A DNA stretch of 64,000 bases from the NCBI GenBank assembly GCA_050948825.1, contig JBMNEO010000012.1:1-64000 (forward strand), given 5' to 3'. A program made the position numbers and the translations under genes. The notes beneath the pieces are model-generated. The model saw only the letters and a list, made by a program, of their open reading frames with translations. It had not been told where the DNA came from and ran no database searches. Positions 8,706 to 17,288 of the stretch are shown here, piece after piece (positions within the stretch are counted from its first letter, which is position 1; each line of letters begins with the position of its first letter). Source of the DNA: DUQX01 sp050948825 (GTDB lineage: Bacteria > Bacillota > Dethiobacteria > DTU022 > UBA8154).

Positions 8706-10010
8706 TCAATACGTTACAAACGTTGTCAGGACAGTGGACAGCCATGGGAAAGCAATAAGTAGCGCTAAACCTATTGCAAAAGGTATGAAAAAAGGAAATA
8801 TGCCCTTAAAAATTGTAGTCAGCGGTACGTCATCGGTAATACCCTTCACAACGTACGCATTGACCCCCACCGGCGGGGTTACTACGGCGATCATGCTCAG
8901 GACTACTACAATTACAGCAAACCAGATCAAATCGCTTCCTATACTGTTCAAAATTGGGAGCAGGATGGGCATTAAAAGTACAATAATCGGCATGGCATCG
9001 ATAAAGCAGCCCAGGACAAACCAGAAGGCAACGATTAAAAGCATCACTACAGTCGGGGAGACATTCATGGAAATAACCCAATTGGCCAGTTTCATCGGTA
9101 TAGCCGTGCGCGTGATAAAGTGACCAAAAATTGTAGCGCCGGCAATCAAGAGCATAATCATACAGGATAAACGCAATCCGTCCCTGGTTGCCCCGATAAA
9201 ATTTGACCAGGTGAGCTGCCGGTTTAGCAATCCAAGCACAATAACTACCGCCGACCCTATGGCACCGGCCTGAGTAGGGGTAAACCATCCTGCAAATAGC
9301 CCCCCGATGGTTACACTAAATAGGACAATGGACTCAATAAGCCCTTTTAACGAGACAAATTTTTCTTTCCAGGAGGTCACAGGGCCAACGGGACCGCTGT
9401 CAGGATCGCGTTTGCAGATTATATAAATGGTAAGCATAAAAAGAGCAGCCAGGATTATTCCCGGAATTATTCCCGCAATAAAGAGTTTGCCTATTGACTG
9501 TTCGGTTAATATGCCGTAAACGATGAAGATAGTGCTGGGAGGGATCATGACACCCAGACCGCCGGCTACGGTCACCGTTCCGGTAGATAACCAGTCGCTG
9601 TAGCCAAACCGTTTCATTTCCGGAATAGCTATTCTCCCAATTGTGGCGCAGGTAGCGGAAGTTGAGCCGCAAACGGCGCCGAATACCGTAGATGCTGCAA
9701 TAGTGGCCACTGCCAGCCCGCCCGGCATATGCCCAAAGATCGCATGCGCTGTTTCAAACAGTTTTTTTCCAATCCCCGCGGCAAAAGCATAACAGCCCAT
9801 GAGCACAAACATGGGGATAACACTCAGCGGGTAGGAAGCAAATTGTTCAAATACATCTCTCGGCAACAGAGAAAATCCGACCTCCGGGGATACCAGATAA
9901 GCATAACCGGCCACGCCGGCAAACGCCATAGCAAAGGAAATCGGCATGCCTATTGCAAAGAGAATAAGCATTAGAGCTAATCCAATTAACCCAATTATGT
10001 CCGGACTCAT
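8706..10010 (-). CDS. dctM: TRAP transporter large permease (DctM family)
   Basis: 434 residues, typical for DctM, with about 12 membrane segments. Family landmarks include VIPMFVLMGCYAFAAGIG (about residues 62-79), the conserved GSTSATCATIG block (about 114-124), and a second similar half with CFIDAMPIIVLLMPILLP. It forms the ion-coupled channel of a TRAP importer for a carboxylate or similar organic acid. The start overlaps the stop of the small permease gene by four bases (ATGA), a mark of translational coupling. Confidence 0.95.
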   Translation of the reverse strand: MSPDIIGLIGLALMLILFAIGMPISFAMAFAGVAGYAYLVSPEVGFSLLPRDVFEQFASYPLSVIPMFVLMGCYAFAAGIGKKLFETAHAIFGHMPGGLAVATIAASTVFGAVCGSTSATCATIGRIAIPEMKRFGYSDWLSTGTVTVAGGLGVMIPPSTIFIVYGILTEQSIGKLFIAGIIPGIILAALFMLTIYIICKRDPDSGPVGPVTSWKEKFVSLKGLIESIVLFSVTIGGLFAGWFTPTQAGAIGSAVVIVLGLLNRQLTWSNFIGATRDGLRLSCMIMLLIAGATIFGHFITRTAIPMKLANWVISMNVSPTVVMLLIVAFWFVLGCFIDAMPIIVLLMPILLPILNSIGSDLIWFAVIVVVLSMIAVVTPPVGVNAYVVKGITDDVPLTTIFKGIFPFFIPFAIGLALLIAFPWLSTVLTTFVTY

Positions 10011-10561
10011 CCCTTCACCACCCCTCTAGCAGATTGCAACAACTCCTTCAGCAGTAACAGACAAAGTGGAATACAACAGATAGCTATCCATAAAGTAAAG
10101 GGATAAAGAGCAATTCTGGAAACAGCCGTTACCTCCTGAGTAATTTTTAAAGCCTGGGTATATTCAATACTTTTCCAGAAAAGGAGAACAAATAACGCGA
10201 GCCCTAATAAAGCAGCTATAAAGTGAAAGAAATTTTTTAGCCTTTCCGGTAAGCTGTCCACAAACTCCAACCGGATATGCTTACCATCGATTTTGGTAGC
10301 GGCAAGCGCACCCGCAATGGCGATTACCTGCAAAAAATAGACGATTTCAGTGCCGGCGGCGATGGGCTTGTTGAACAATTTGGCACCGATTACATCAATT
10401 AAATTGGAAATGATTATCCCCACTATAGCAACTATGGCAATGTTTTCGAACCAGACGCTGATTAAATAGCTGAGTTTGTCCAGTCCCATGAAATCTCCAC
10501 GCGGCGCGTCCTTATTTGCTAAAACGATATGTTTTTGCGACATATTGCTGGATTTTTTCAT
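10007..10561 (-). CDS. dctQ: TRAP transporter small permease (DctQ family)
   Basis: 184 residues with four hydrophobic segments and a charged N-terminal extension of about 28 residues. DctQ proteins accompany DctM and form the membrane unit with it. The motif FVDSLPERLKNFFHFI resembles the conserved loop after the second helix. Start ATG at 10561 has GGAGGT 11 bases upstream. It lies between the binding protein and DctM genes, in the standard P-Q-M order. Confidence 0.9.
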   Translation of the reverse strand: MKKSSNMSQKHIVLANKDAPRGDFMGLDKLSYLISVWFENIAIVAIVGIIISNLIDVIGAKLFNKPIAAGTEIVYFLQVIAIAGALAATKIDGKHIRLEFVDSLPERLKNFFHFIAALLGLALFVLLFWKSIEYTQALKITQEVTAVSRIALYPFTLWIAICCIPLCLLLLKELLQSARGVVKG

Positions 10562-10653
10562 ATGTTAAGCTACCTCCGCAAATTATGGGGTAAGCGACCG
10601 AAGTTCGCTTACCCCGGTTATTAGCTTAAATGCCTCTTACTACGATTAGCATT

Positions 10654-11784
10654 TTATTCTAAAGCATCCTCAGAAGGAATGCCCTCTGCTACCTGCTGCT
10701 GATCCCAATAATCCATGCGTTCTCTGATAAAAGCAAACTGTTCCCTGATTTCTTGCTCGGAATAGCCTTTGCCCACCATCTTGGTGATGTAATCTTCCAT
10801 AACCGGTTGTACGGCTTCTTTCCAGCAGGCCGCTTCTTCATCAGAGAGAGTGATATATTCTGCCCCCTGATCAATTGCCAGGTGAAAACCTTCAACATTC
10901 ATTAGATTCCAGCCAAGACCCATTCGGTGCTCATACTCCGGGCCCAGATCTGTAAAGATTTGCTGAAGATCCTCCGGCAGGCTGTTCCATTTATCCTTGT
11001 TCATCACTATATAAAAGAGATACTGGTTGCCTATACACGGGCAATAAGTAGTGTATTTGGTAACATCGGCTATTTTAAAACTTTGTAACACTTCAGAGCT
11101 GACGAGCAGGCCATCAATAGTACCTTTTGACATCGCCTCGTATACTTCCGCCATAGGTATATCACGGGGTGTGGCACCCAGAGCTTTTAAGGCATCAGCG
11201 ATTTCGCCCGCACCGCGCATGCTTTTTCCTTTAAAATCTTCCAGTTTCCTGATCGGGCTGTCGGCCATATTTATGGAGGCAGTAGAGCCGCCCCACAGCG
11301 CCACCAGATGAAAATTATCCCACTCTTCCGGCTGATATTTATCCATAAAATCGGCAGCCACTTTGGTGCCTACCCAGCTGGAGGAATAACCCAATGGGAG
11401 GTCGAGAATTTCAGTCACCGGAAAGCGCCCCGGAGTATATCCGATATGGGACAGGCCGATATCCGCCAGGCCCTGTTCCACACCATCCGCCGTTTTTGGC
11501 GCTGTAAGGATCGAGCCGCCAGCGGCATAGGTTATTTCAAGCCGGCCATTAGACTTCTCTTGAATTTCCTGCATCATCTCCCCCATCAGCTCAGAAGCCA
11601 CATGAGCGGGGGGCAGGTAGCAAGAAGCAGTTAAATGAATAACCTGTTCATTTCCTTGTGACGAACCTTGCTCAGAAGTTCCGGATGATGAAGACTCAGG
11701 TGTACTGCTCCCACAGCCGCTGAAAAACACTAAAACAATTACAAGTACCAGGGACATAAGACCGAAAATACTTTTTTTGCTCAA
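10654..11784 (-). CDS. dctP: TRAP transporter substrate-binding lipoprotein (DctP family)
   Basis: 376 residues. A signal peptide ends in the lipobox FSGC (Cys about residue 24), followed by a Ser/Gly-rich linker and the DctP fold from about residue 48 (VIHLTASCYLPPAHV). The segment near KGKSMRGAGEIADALKALGA holds the Arg that usually binds the substrate carboxylate in DctP proteins. First gene of a three-gene TRAP operon (P, Q, M). The substrate is probably an organic acid. Confidence 0.93.
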   Translation of the reverse strand: MSKKSIFGLMSLVLVIVLVFFSGCGSSTPESSSSGTSEQGSSQGNEQVIHLTASCYLPPAHVASELMGEMMQEIQEKSNGRLEITYAAGGSILTAPKTADGVEQGLADIGLSHIGYTPGRFPVTEILDLPLGYSSSWVGTKVAADFMDKYQPEEWDNFHLVALWGGSTASINMADSPIRKLEDFKGKSMRGAGEIADALKALGATPRDIPMAEVYEAMSKGTIDGLLVSSEVLQSFKIADVTKYTTYCPCIGNQYLFYIVMNKDKWNSLPEDLQQIFTDLGPEYEHRMGLGWNLMNVEGFHLAIDQGAEYITLSDEEAACWKEAVQPVMEDYITKMVGKGYSEQEIREQFAFIRERMDYWDQQQVAEGIPSEDALE

Positions 11785-11972
11785 ATTATTTTCCTCCTTT
11801 GAAAGTATATTTTATTGCTTCTTACTACAATGTTCTACAAATTATATTATTCTACGCAATATAGAAAATTCCTTCTGTGGGAATATTTTTTTAGGGTTTT
11901 TTTATTAAATGTCACCATAATTAAATTTTATTGCAAAGTTTTTAAACCCCAAAAATTACATTTTAACCCCTC

Positions 11973-12001
11973 TTGCCTTATCAGCTAAAAAAAGCTATAA
12001 T
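11973..12001 (+). promoter_or_regulatory. Sigma-A promoter of the Y-family polymerase gene
   Basis: TTGCCT at 11973-11978 and a perfect TATAAT at 11996-12001 are separated by exactly 17 bases. The LexA-like operator at 12005-12018 starts right after the -10 box, where bound repressor would cover the transcription start. Confidence 0.75.
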
Positions 12002-12004
12002 TAT

Positions 12005-12018
12005 AGAACACCAGTTCG
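12005..12018 (+). promoter_or_regulatory. LexA/DinR SOS box
   Basis: AGAACACCAGTTCG fits the Gram-positive LexA (DinR) consensus CGAACRNRYGTTCG in both half-sites except the first base, keeping GAAC-N4-GTTC. It lies immediately downstream of the -10 box and in front of an error-prone polymerase gene, exactly where an SOS operator is expected. Confidence 0.75.
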
Positions 12019-12040
12019 ATAAGGCAGGTTGGCTTTTAAA

Positions 12041-13285
12041 ATGCAAAAGGTAATCATGCTTGCTGATATGGAATCCTTTTATGCCAGCGTTGAAGTTGCC
12101 AAAAACCCTTCTCTGCGCGGAAAACCCGTTGCTGTCTGCGGAGATCCTGAAAAAAGGCACGGGATTGTCCTCGCTGCCACAAAAGAAGCCAAGTCTTACG
12201 GCATTAAAGCCGGGATGGGCACATGGGAATGCCCAAGGTTATGCCCCGACATAATTTTTATCAAACCGCATATGAAGGATTATATAGATGCATCTTTAAA
12301 GATTACAGAGGTCTTTGAAAAGTTTACCGACCGGGTTGCTCCCTACTCGATCGATGAACAGTTTCTTGATATGACCGGATGTGCAAAACTCTTTGGAACC
12401 CCCGAGGAGGCAGCAAAGCTTATAATCGGGAAAGTTCAGGAAAAGGTCGGTATCAGGTGCCGGGTTGGTATCGGGGAAAACCCTCTGCAGGCCAAGATGG
12501 CCTGCGATCGGTTCGCCAAGAAAAACAGCAGCGGCTTTTTCAGGTTATCGCATGAAAATTATGCGCGATATACCTGGCCCCTTCCGATCAGGAATCTGTT
12601 CGGTGTAGGCTCGCGGATGGAACGTAACTTCTTTAACACAGGGATCAGGAAGATAGGGCATTTAGCCTCGCTTCGCAGGGAAGATTTAAAACGCAGGTGG
12701 GGCGTTAACGGGGAGGTTCTCTGGCTCAATGCCCATGGAATTGATTATTCCACCGTAGGTCCGCCTAAAAACGCAAAAGATACCCGGGATACCCGCAAAG
12801 GCGTGGGGCATTCGGTGACTTTGCCCAGAGATTACAGGTGCAAAAGAGAAATAGAAGTTGTACTCCTGGAGATTACCGAGGAAGTATGCCGGCGTGCAAG
12901 GAATCTCGGCAAGGCCGGCCGCGTGGTCAACGTGTACTGCCGGGGTGCGGATTTTGATTTTCCGACGGAATTTTTCAGACAGGTCAGCATCTGCGAGCCG
13001 ACAGCCGTAACGATGGACATTTACCCGCATGTGCTGAATCTTTTTTATACCCACTGGGATCGCAAACCGGTCAGGACTCTGGGTATCAGCCTTTCGGGTC
13101 TGATTGACTTCAGGGAAATACAGCTCTGTCTGGTTGACAAAAAGGAAAAAAAAATCGCTTTGAGCAAGGCGATGGATTCTGTTCGAAACCGTTATGGCGC
13201 AGCAAGCCTGTTCAGATTATCTTCGCTTACTTCAGGAGGATTGCTTTTTGACAGAGTTAACAGGATCGGGGGGCATGAAGCGTAA
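12041..13285 (+). CDS. Y-family DNA polymerase (DinB/UvrX-like), SOS-inducible
   Basis: About 414 residues. Catalytic acidic residues are present in LADMESFYASVE (Asp9) and in YSIDEQFLD (Asp105, Glu106), followed by finger, thumb (FGVGSRMERNF helix-hairpin-helix) and little-finger regions. It performs error-prone bypass of DNA lesions. It is closer in layout to Bacillus UvrX/YqjW than to housekeeping DinB. ATG at 12041 is preferred because the AAGGCAGG ribosome binding site abuts the in-frame TTG at 12029, leaving no spacing there. LexA box and promoter lie just upstream. A YolD-like gene, the usual partner, is 650 bases downstream. Confidence 0.92.
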   Translation: MQKVIMLADMESFYASVEVAKNPSLRGKPVAVCGDPEKRHGIVLAATKEAKSYGIKAGMGTWECPRLCPDIIFIKPHMKDYIDASLKITEVFEKFTDRVAPYSIDEQFLDMTGCAKLFGTPEEAAKLIIGKVQEKVGIRCRVGIGENPLQAKMACDRFAKKNSSGFFRLSHENYARYTWPLPIRNLFGVGSRMERNFFNTGIRKIGHLASLRREDLKRRWGVNGEVLWLNAHGIDYSTVGPPKNAKDTRDTRKGVGHSVTLPRDYRCKREIEVVLLEITEEVCRRARNLGKAGRVVNVYCRGADFDFPTEFFRQVSICEPTAVTMDIYPHVLNLFYTHWDRKPVRTLGISLSGLIDFREIQLCLVDKKEKKIALSKAMDSVRNRYGAASLFRLSSLTSGGLLFDRVNRIGGHEA

Positions 13286-13318
13286 TAATTATTCCATTTC
13301 AAACATCTATTCCAGCAT

Positions 13319-13792
13319 CTATTCCAGTTGCTTACCGATAATGCTGGCGGTAACCTTAATTATTTTAAAAGCCGTTAAATCCAGGTTATCTTTTTGCAGT
13401 CCAACAACACCGAGAATATAGCCATCAGCGCGAATGGGGGAGATCGCCCTGCGGCTTTCCAGTATATCCTCCCCCTCCAGGGCTTTTATTATATTATTGT
13501 CGATACAGTCAATTTTTTCCCCAATCTGGCCGGGGTCTGAAGAAGCCACCACCTGAGCCCTGTCCGTAATAAAAACATTCCCGGACAAAATTTCATGCAA
13601 GATATGAACAAATTTCAAGGCGATATTTTTCATTTCCAGTACAGGCGAGTATTTTTTAAACACAACTTTCTCCCGATCTACAAAGATTTCCAAAGGCTCG
13701 CCCGTACCAATGCACAGGTTGCGTCTTAGTTCCTTGGGAACGGCTATCCTGCCGAGATTATCAATACGCCGAATCGCACCTATTCCTTTCAT
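13319..13792 (-). CDS. SpoVT-like AbrB-family transcriptional regulator
   Basis: 157 residues. The N-terminal swapped-hairpin AbrB DNA-binding domain (GAIRRIDNLGRIAVPKELRR, about 4-24) is followed by a GAF-like domain (about 55-157) containing ITDRAQVVASS and GYILGVVGLQ. This is the domain plan of SpoVT, the forespore regulator of Bacillus (178 residues), although here the protein is slightly shorter. It lies antisense between the polymerase and YolD-like genes, so it is probably a stage-specific regulator rather than part of the SOS unit. Confidence 0.82.
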   Translation of the reverse strand: MKGIGAIRRIDNLGRIAVPKELRRNLCIGTGEPLEIFVDREKVVFKKYSPVLEMKNIALKFVHILHEILSGNVFITDRAQVVASSDPGQIGEKIDCIDNNIIKALEGEDILESRRAISPIRADGYILGVVGLQKDNLDLTAFKIIKVTASIIGKQLE

Positions 13793-13938
13793 CCATATTT
13801 CCTCCCTAAGATGAGAATATTTTATATAACCATAAATTGGACGGTTTGACAGGGGAAAAGGTTCCTCGTTTTTAGCTATTATTTTTTACTGACGAAAACA
13901 ACAAATACAGGTTTTGTTAAGAGGCGGTGTAAAAGGAG

Positions 13939-14271
13939 ATGAGCCTTAAACTCTACAACCAGTTTTTCTGCAGTTCCCTGATGCTCCCCGAACACAGGGA
14001 GGCACTGGCAAAACAAAAAAAAGAGACCGGGGAAAAATGCGCAGCGCCCTGTATTGACGAACAGCAATTTGAACTGTGGGAACGTCTGGTTCAGCAATCT
14101 TATCAAGACGGAAAAAAAATAGCGGTTAAGGTGCTTTACAGAAACGGGGTCTGTACCATTAATGGGGTTATTACGGGATTGGATACAAACAAAAAGCTGT
14201 TAAGGCTCTCAACAGGTAACGGTGAAAAGAAGGTGAAAATAAAGGCAATAAGATCGATCGAACAATTTTGA
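13939..14271 (+). CDS. YolD-like family protein
   Basis: 110 residues. An N-terminal LMLPEHREAL segment and a C-terminal small barrel (IAVKVLYRNGVCTINGVITGLD ... VKIKAIRSIE) fit the YolD-like family, which is usually encoded next to UvrX/YqjW-type Y-family polymerases in Firmicutes and is thought to act with them. ATG at 13939 has an AAAGGAGATG ribosome binding site. No clear LexA box was seen directly upstream, unlike the polymerase gene. Confidence 0.8.
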   Translation: MSLKLYNQFFCSSLMLPEHREALAKQKKETGEKCAAPCIDEQQFELWERLVQQSYQDGKKIAVKVLYRNGVCTINGVITGLDTNKKLLRLSTGNGEKKVKIKAIRSIEQF

Positions 14272-14284
14272 AGGCCTTCCCGGT

Positions 14285-14329
14285 AAAGGGGGGCAGGCAA
14301 AATAGACGCCGCCCCCCTTTATTATTTTT
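14285..14329. terminator. Bidirectional intrinsic terminator
   Basis: AAAGGGGGGC at the left arm pairs with GCCCCCCTTT at 14311-14320, followed on the plus strand by a T-rich tract (ATTATTTTTC). It lies 14 bases past the YolD-like stop and between two convergent genes, so it can serve both YolD (+) and hcp (-). Confidence 0.8.
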
Positions 14330-14357
14330 CTATTTCAATATATCATTTTTCTATAGA

Positions 14358-15989
14358 TCATTTCTTTAATATTTCAGCCAGATCCTCTTCCGGGGTTGAA
14401 ATAGGCTTAATATTAAAGTTTTCCACGAGCACATTTAATACATTTGGCGTTATAAAGGCCGGCAGGCTCGGTCCAAGACGAATATCTTTAATGCCGAGAT
14501 GTAAAAGAGTCAATAAGATACCAACGGCTTTTTGTTCATACCAGGAGAGTACCAGGGAAAGGGGCAGATCATTAACGCCGCATTCAAAAGCCTTTGCCAG
14601 CGCCACGGCAACCTGGATAGCGGAATAGGCATCGTTACACTGTCCCATATCAAGCAGCCTGGGAAGATCACCGATATTACCCAGCTTTTTATCAAAGAAA
14701 CGGAATTTACCGCATCCCAGCGTCAGCACCAGGGCATCCCCGGGCACTTTCTCCACAAACTCCGTATAATAGCTGCGCCTGCCCTTTGCTCCATCGCAAC
14801 CGCCAACGAGGAAGAAATGTTTGATTTGGCCGCTCTTTACGGCTTCAATTATTTTTCCGGCTACATTTAAAACCGCGTTGTGGCCGAATCCCACCATCAC
14901 GCTTCCTTTATCCTCGTCAGCGTCAAAACCGGACATCTCCAGAGCTTTTTCTATTACGGGGCCAAAATCTCCGCCTTTCACATGTTTGGCGCCGGGCCAT
15001 CCCACCGTGCCGGCAGTAAAAATACTGTCAGAGTAAGAATCCTGCGGTTCCTGGATGCAGTTGGTAGTCATCAAGATTGGGCCGGGGAATGCAGGAAATT
15101 CTTTCTTTTGATTGTGCCAGGCGGTACCGAAATGACCGTAAAAGTGCGCGAATTTTTTCAACTCCGGATAACCGTGCGCCGGAAGCATCTCACCGTGGGT
15201 ATAGATATAAATACCTTTACCGTCGGTTTGCTTCAGTATTTCCTCAAGGTCTTTCAGATCATGTCCGGAGACCAGAATGCACTTGCCTTTCTTGTGCCCC
15301 AGAGGAACTCCGGTAGGCACTGGGTGGCCATAAGCTCCGGTATTAGCCTTATCGAGCAGCTCCATGGCAATCAGATTGATCTCCCCGCATTTCAGCACCA
15401 GTTTGACCCAGTCATCCAAACTGAGATTCCTATCTGCCAGGGCCGACAAACCCTCATGCATAAAGGCATAAACGCGATCGTCTTCCTGACCCAAAATTGC
15501 GGCATGATAAGCATAGGCAGCCACTCCCTTCAGCCCGTAGAGGGTTACCTGCTGGAGGGATTGAATATCTTCAGCCGCCTCGTGATCCGATGCTATCCCC
15601 ACCTCTTCTCCCCGACGGATAAGTCCTGCGAGATCGGCTGAGGGTTTGAAGCCGGCTGCAGGGTCTGAAAAACGAACGTTAGAACCTGACGCCTCTAATT
15701 TGCTTTTTATTCGCTCAGTGAGCGCGGAGCAGAGCTTGATATACTTCTCGAACCGTTGCGGATCAAAGTTTACGTTGGTAAGGGTGGTAAACAGCCCCTT
15801 GCTGGTGAAACGATTAATCTCTTCATCAACAAACCCGTTTTTTCGGGCCTCATGGGCGTACAGCGACAGCCCTTTGAGTGCATGCACCAGAAGGTCCTGC
15901 AGCGCCGCCACTTCGGGGTCTTTTCCGCATACCCCTTTTAATGTACATCCCTGTCCCTTTGCCGTTTGTTCACACTGGTTGCAAAACAT
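14358..15989 (-). CDS. hcp: Hydroxylamine reductase / hybrid-cluster protein
   Basis: 543 residues, full length for Hcp. The N-terminal cysteine motif MFCNQCEQTAKGQGCTLKG(V)C has Cys3, Cys6, Cys15 and Cys21, the C-X2-C-X8-C-X5-C spacing for the first Fe-S cluster. The hybrid-cluster ligands lie in GGCDGAKGRRSYYTEF, LTLGCGKFRFF and MGQCNDAYSA. The enzyme acts in nitrosative stress, reducing NO or hydroxylamine in the cytoplasm. An Rrf2-type Fe-S regulator is encoded 274 bases upstream on the same strand and probably controls it. Confidence 0.97.
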   Translation of the reverse strand: MFCNQCEQTAKGQGCTLKGVCGKDPEVAALQDLLVHALKGLSLYAHEARKNGFVDEEINRFTSKGLFTTLTNVNFDPQRFEKYIKLCSALTERIKSKLEASGSNVRFSDPAAGFKPSADLAGLIRRGEEVGIASDHEAAEDIQSLQQVTLYGLKGVAAYAYHAAILGQEDDRVYAFMHEGLSALADRNLSLDDWVKLVLKCGEINLIAMELLDKANTGAYGHPVPTGVPLGHKKGKCILVSGHDLKDLEEILKQTDGKGIYIYTHGEMLPAHGYPELKKFAHFYGHFGTAWHNQKKEFPAFPGPILMTTNCIQEPQDSYSDSIFTAGTVGWPGAKHVKGGDFGPVIEKALEMSGFDADEDKGSVMVGFGHNAVLNVAGKIIEAVKSGQIKHFFLVGGCDGAKGRRSYYTEFVEKVPGDALVLTLGCGKFRFFDKKLGNIGDLPRLLDMGQCNDAYSAIQVAVALAKAFECGVNDLPLSLVLSWYEQKAVGILLTLLHLGIKDIRLGPSLPAFITPNVLNVLVENFNIKPISTPEEDLAEILKK

Positions 15990-16263
15990 ACTTACTTCCT
16001 CCTTTTTTGTTTTATCTTAGTTCTCATGGTCCTCATGGATTGAACGGGTATCTGCCCGAGTCTTACTCGCCAACCGCATGTAGCAGATATAGCATGCAAA
16101 TCTGGTATCTGGTGCTCGCTTCATTTAACAAATATTCGCATACCAACATCTCCTTTTCTATAACAAGATTATTAAGGCTTTTTTAGTCCTCTTTAAAAGG
16201 CTAAAGACACTTGCTGCCAAAATTTTAAAATTGGTGCTAATAACCAACACGGATGTAACGCAA

Positions 16264-16707
16264 TTAATAACTTTTTCGAGGGAATTTTTTCTCCATTTCT
16301 ACCAAGTCAGCAAATGTTTCCTTCTTAAGTTCTTCTACCAGGGAACTCTGTGCCCTTTTTAAAATGCGGTGAGCCTGGCAGGTCGGCATATTTGGACATG
16401 AACCGGCATCTGCCAGGCAATCATTCAGTGCAATCTGCCCTTCGATAGCCGTTATTACATTAAGAATGGTAATTTTATCGCTAGGAATAGCTAAACGAAC
16501 CCCTCCCTGGCTGCCACGCTGGGTAGCCACCAGCCCAGCATGTGCAAGCAACTGAACAGTCTTTTTCAGAAAATCTTCAGGAATATCGAGTTTCATGGAA
16601 ATCACTCTGGTATTTAGCAACTGGCCAAAAGGCACCTTTGATAATTCAAGCACAATTCGAATTGCATAATCGCTCTGGCGGGTAATTTGCACTTTGGTTT
16701 GCTCCAA
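16264..16707 (-). CDS. Rrf2-family Fe-S transcriptional regulator (NsrR/IscR-like)
   Basis: 147 residues. It has an N-terminal winged helix (ITRQSDYAIRIVLEL; QRGSQGGVRLA) and three cysteines, Cys97, Cys104 and Cys110, in the spacing that binds a [2Fe-2S] or [4Fe-4S] cluster in IscR/NsrR. NsrR-type members sense nitric oxide and repress hcp in many bacteria. Adjacency to hcp supports that role here, but specificity is inferred. Confidence 0.88.
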   Translation of the reverse strand: MEQTKVQITRQSDYAIRIVLELSKVPFGQLLNTRVISMKLDIPEDFLKKTVQLLAHAGLVATQRGSQGGVRLAIPSDKITILNVITAIEGQIALNDCLADAGSCPNMPTCQAHRILKRAQSSLVEELKKETFADLVEMEKKFPRKSY

Positions 16708-16724
16708 TCATTATATTGCATTGT

Positions 16725-16739
16725 GGACCTTTTTTGTCC
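16725..16739. promoter_or_regulatory. Small inverted repeat upstream of the Rrf2 gene
   Basis: GGAC-N7-GTCC lies 18 bases before the Rrf2 start codon. It could be a regulator-binding site (autoregulation), but the dyad is short and no matching copy was found in front of hcp. Confidence 0.25.
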
Positions 16740-16908
16740 TATTTGCCTCTAATATATTTCTACATGCATTTAATTATTCCTTCCCCTGCCAGAATAAAAT
16801 TAAAATATTTGGTGGATGGATTTAATAGATAATTCTTTCTAAAAATGCATTGGACTGATATAATATGTTCTGTAGTATAAAAAAGATCTTGTAAAGGAGC
16901 ACATATTT

Positions 16909-17238
16909 ATGCAGCAAACAGTTTTATTCATTTTATTTGTGATTTTTATCCTGGGGATAGGTATTCTGCTATCACGTCTGCTCATGGTAAGGGCTATTAA
17001 AGAGATAATCAGGATTTTTTTTAACAGCGGCGCCCTGGATGCTCAGAACGCTAAAACCAGGGAAGAGCTTGGCATTGTGCCTCAGAGCTTTCTTGAGCGG
17101 ATGTACAGGATTCGCGATTACAAACCTTACGCCCTGCAGACGATGCTAAATGCAGGAATTATCCGGGAAACATCCGATGCCAGGTACTATCTCTCAGAGG
17201 AAAAATTATCGGCAACTGCGCTGAATAAATATCGCTGA
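16909..17238 (+). CDS. Small single-pass membrane protein of unknown function
   Basis: 109 residues. One N-terminal membrane helix (about residues 4-27) is followed by a cytoplasmic part beginning VRAIKEIIRIFF, with TREELGIVPQSFLERMYRIRDYKPYAL in the middle, which may form a small winged-helix-like fold. ATG follows an AAAGGAG ribosome binding site, and a TATAAT box lies at 16859-16864. Family not recognised. Confidence 0.7.
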   Translation: MQQTVLFILFVIFILGIGILLSRLLMVRAIKEIIRIFFNSGALDAQNAKTREELGIVPQSFLERMYRIRDYKPYALQTMLNAGIIRETSDARYYLSEEKLSATALNKYR

Positions 17239-17249
17239 TAAGCTAAATT

Positions 17250-17282
17250 ATTGCCGCTGATAATATTACTATCAGCGGCAAT
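17250..17282. terminator. Hairpin between convergent genes
   Basis: Perfect 13-base stem (ATTGCCGCTGATA / TATCAGCGGCAAT) with a 7-base loop, lying between the ends of the small membrane protein gene (+) and aroA (-). T runs on either side are weak, so termination efficiency is uncertain, but the position is typical of a shared terminator. Confidence 0.55.
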
Positions 17283-17288
17283 AAAAAA

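Noticed and set aside
14880..15641. Long open frame (253 codons) on the plus strand opposite hcp
   Set aside because: It is fully antisense to the conserved hcp gene, has no ribosome binding site and no protein-like motif; a coding shadow.
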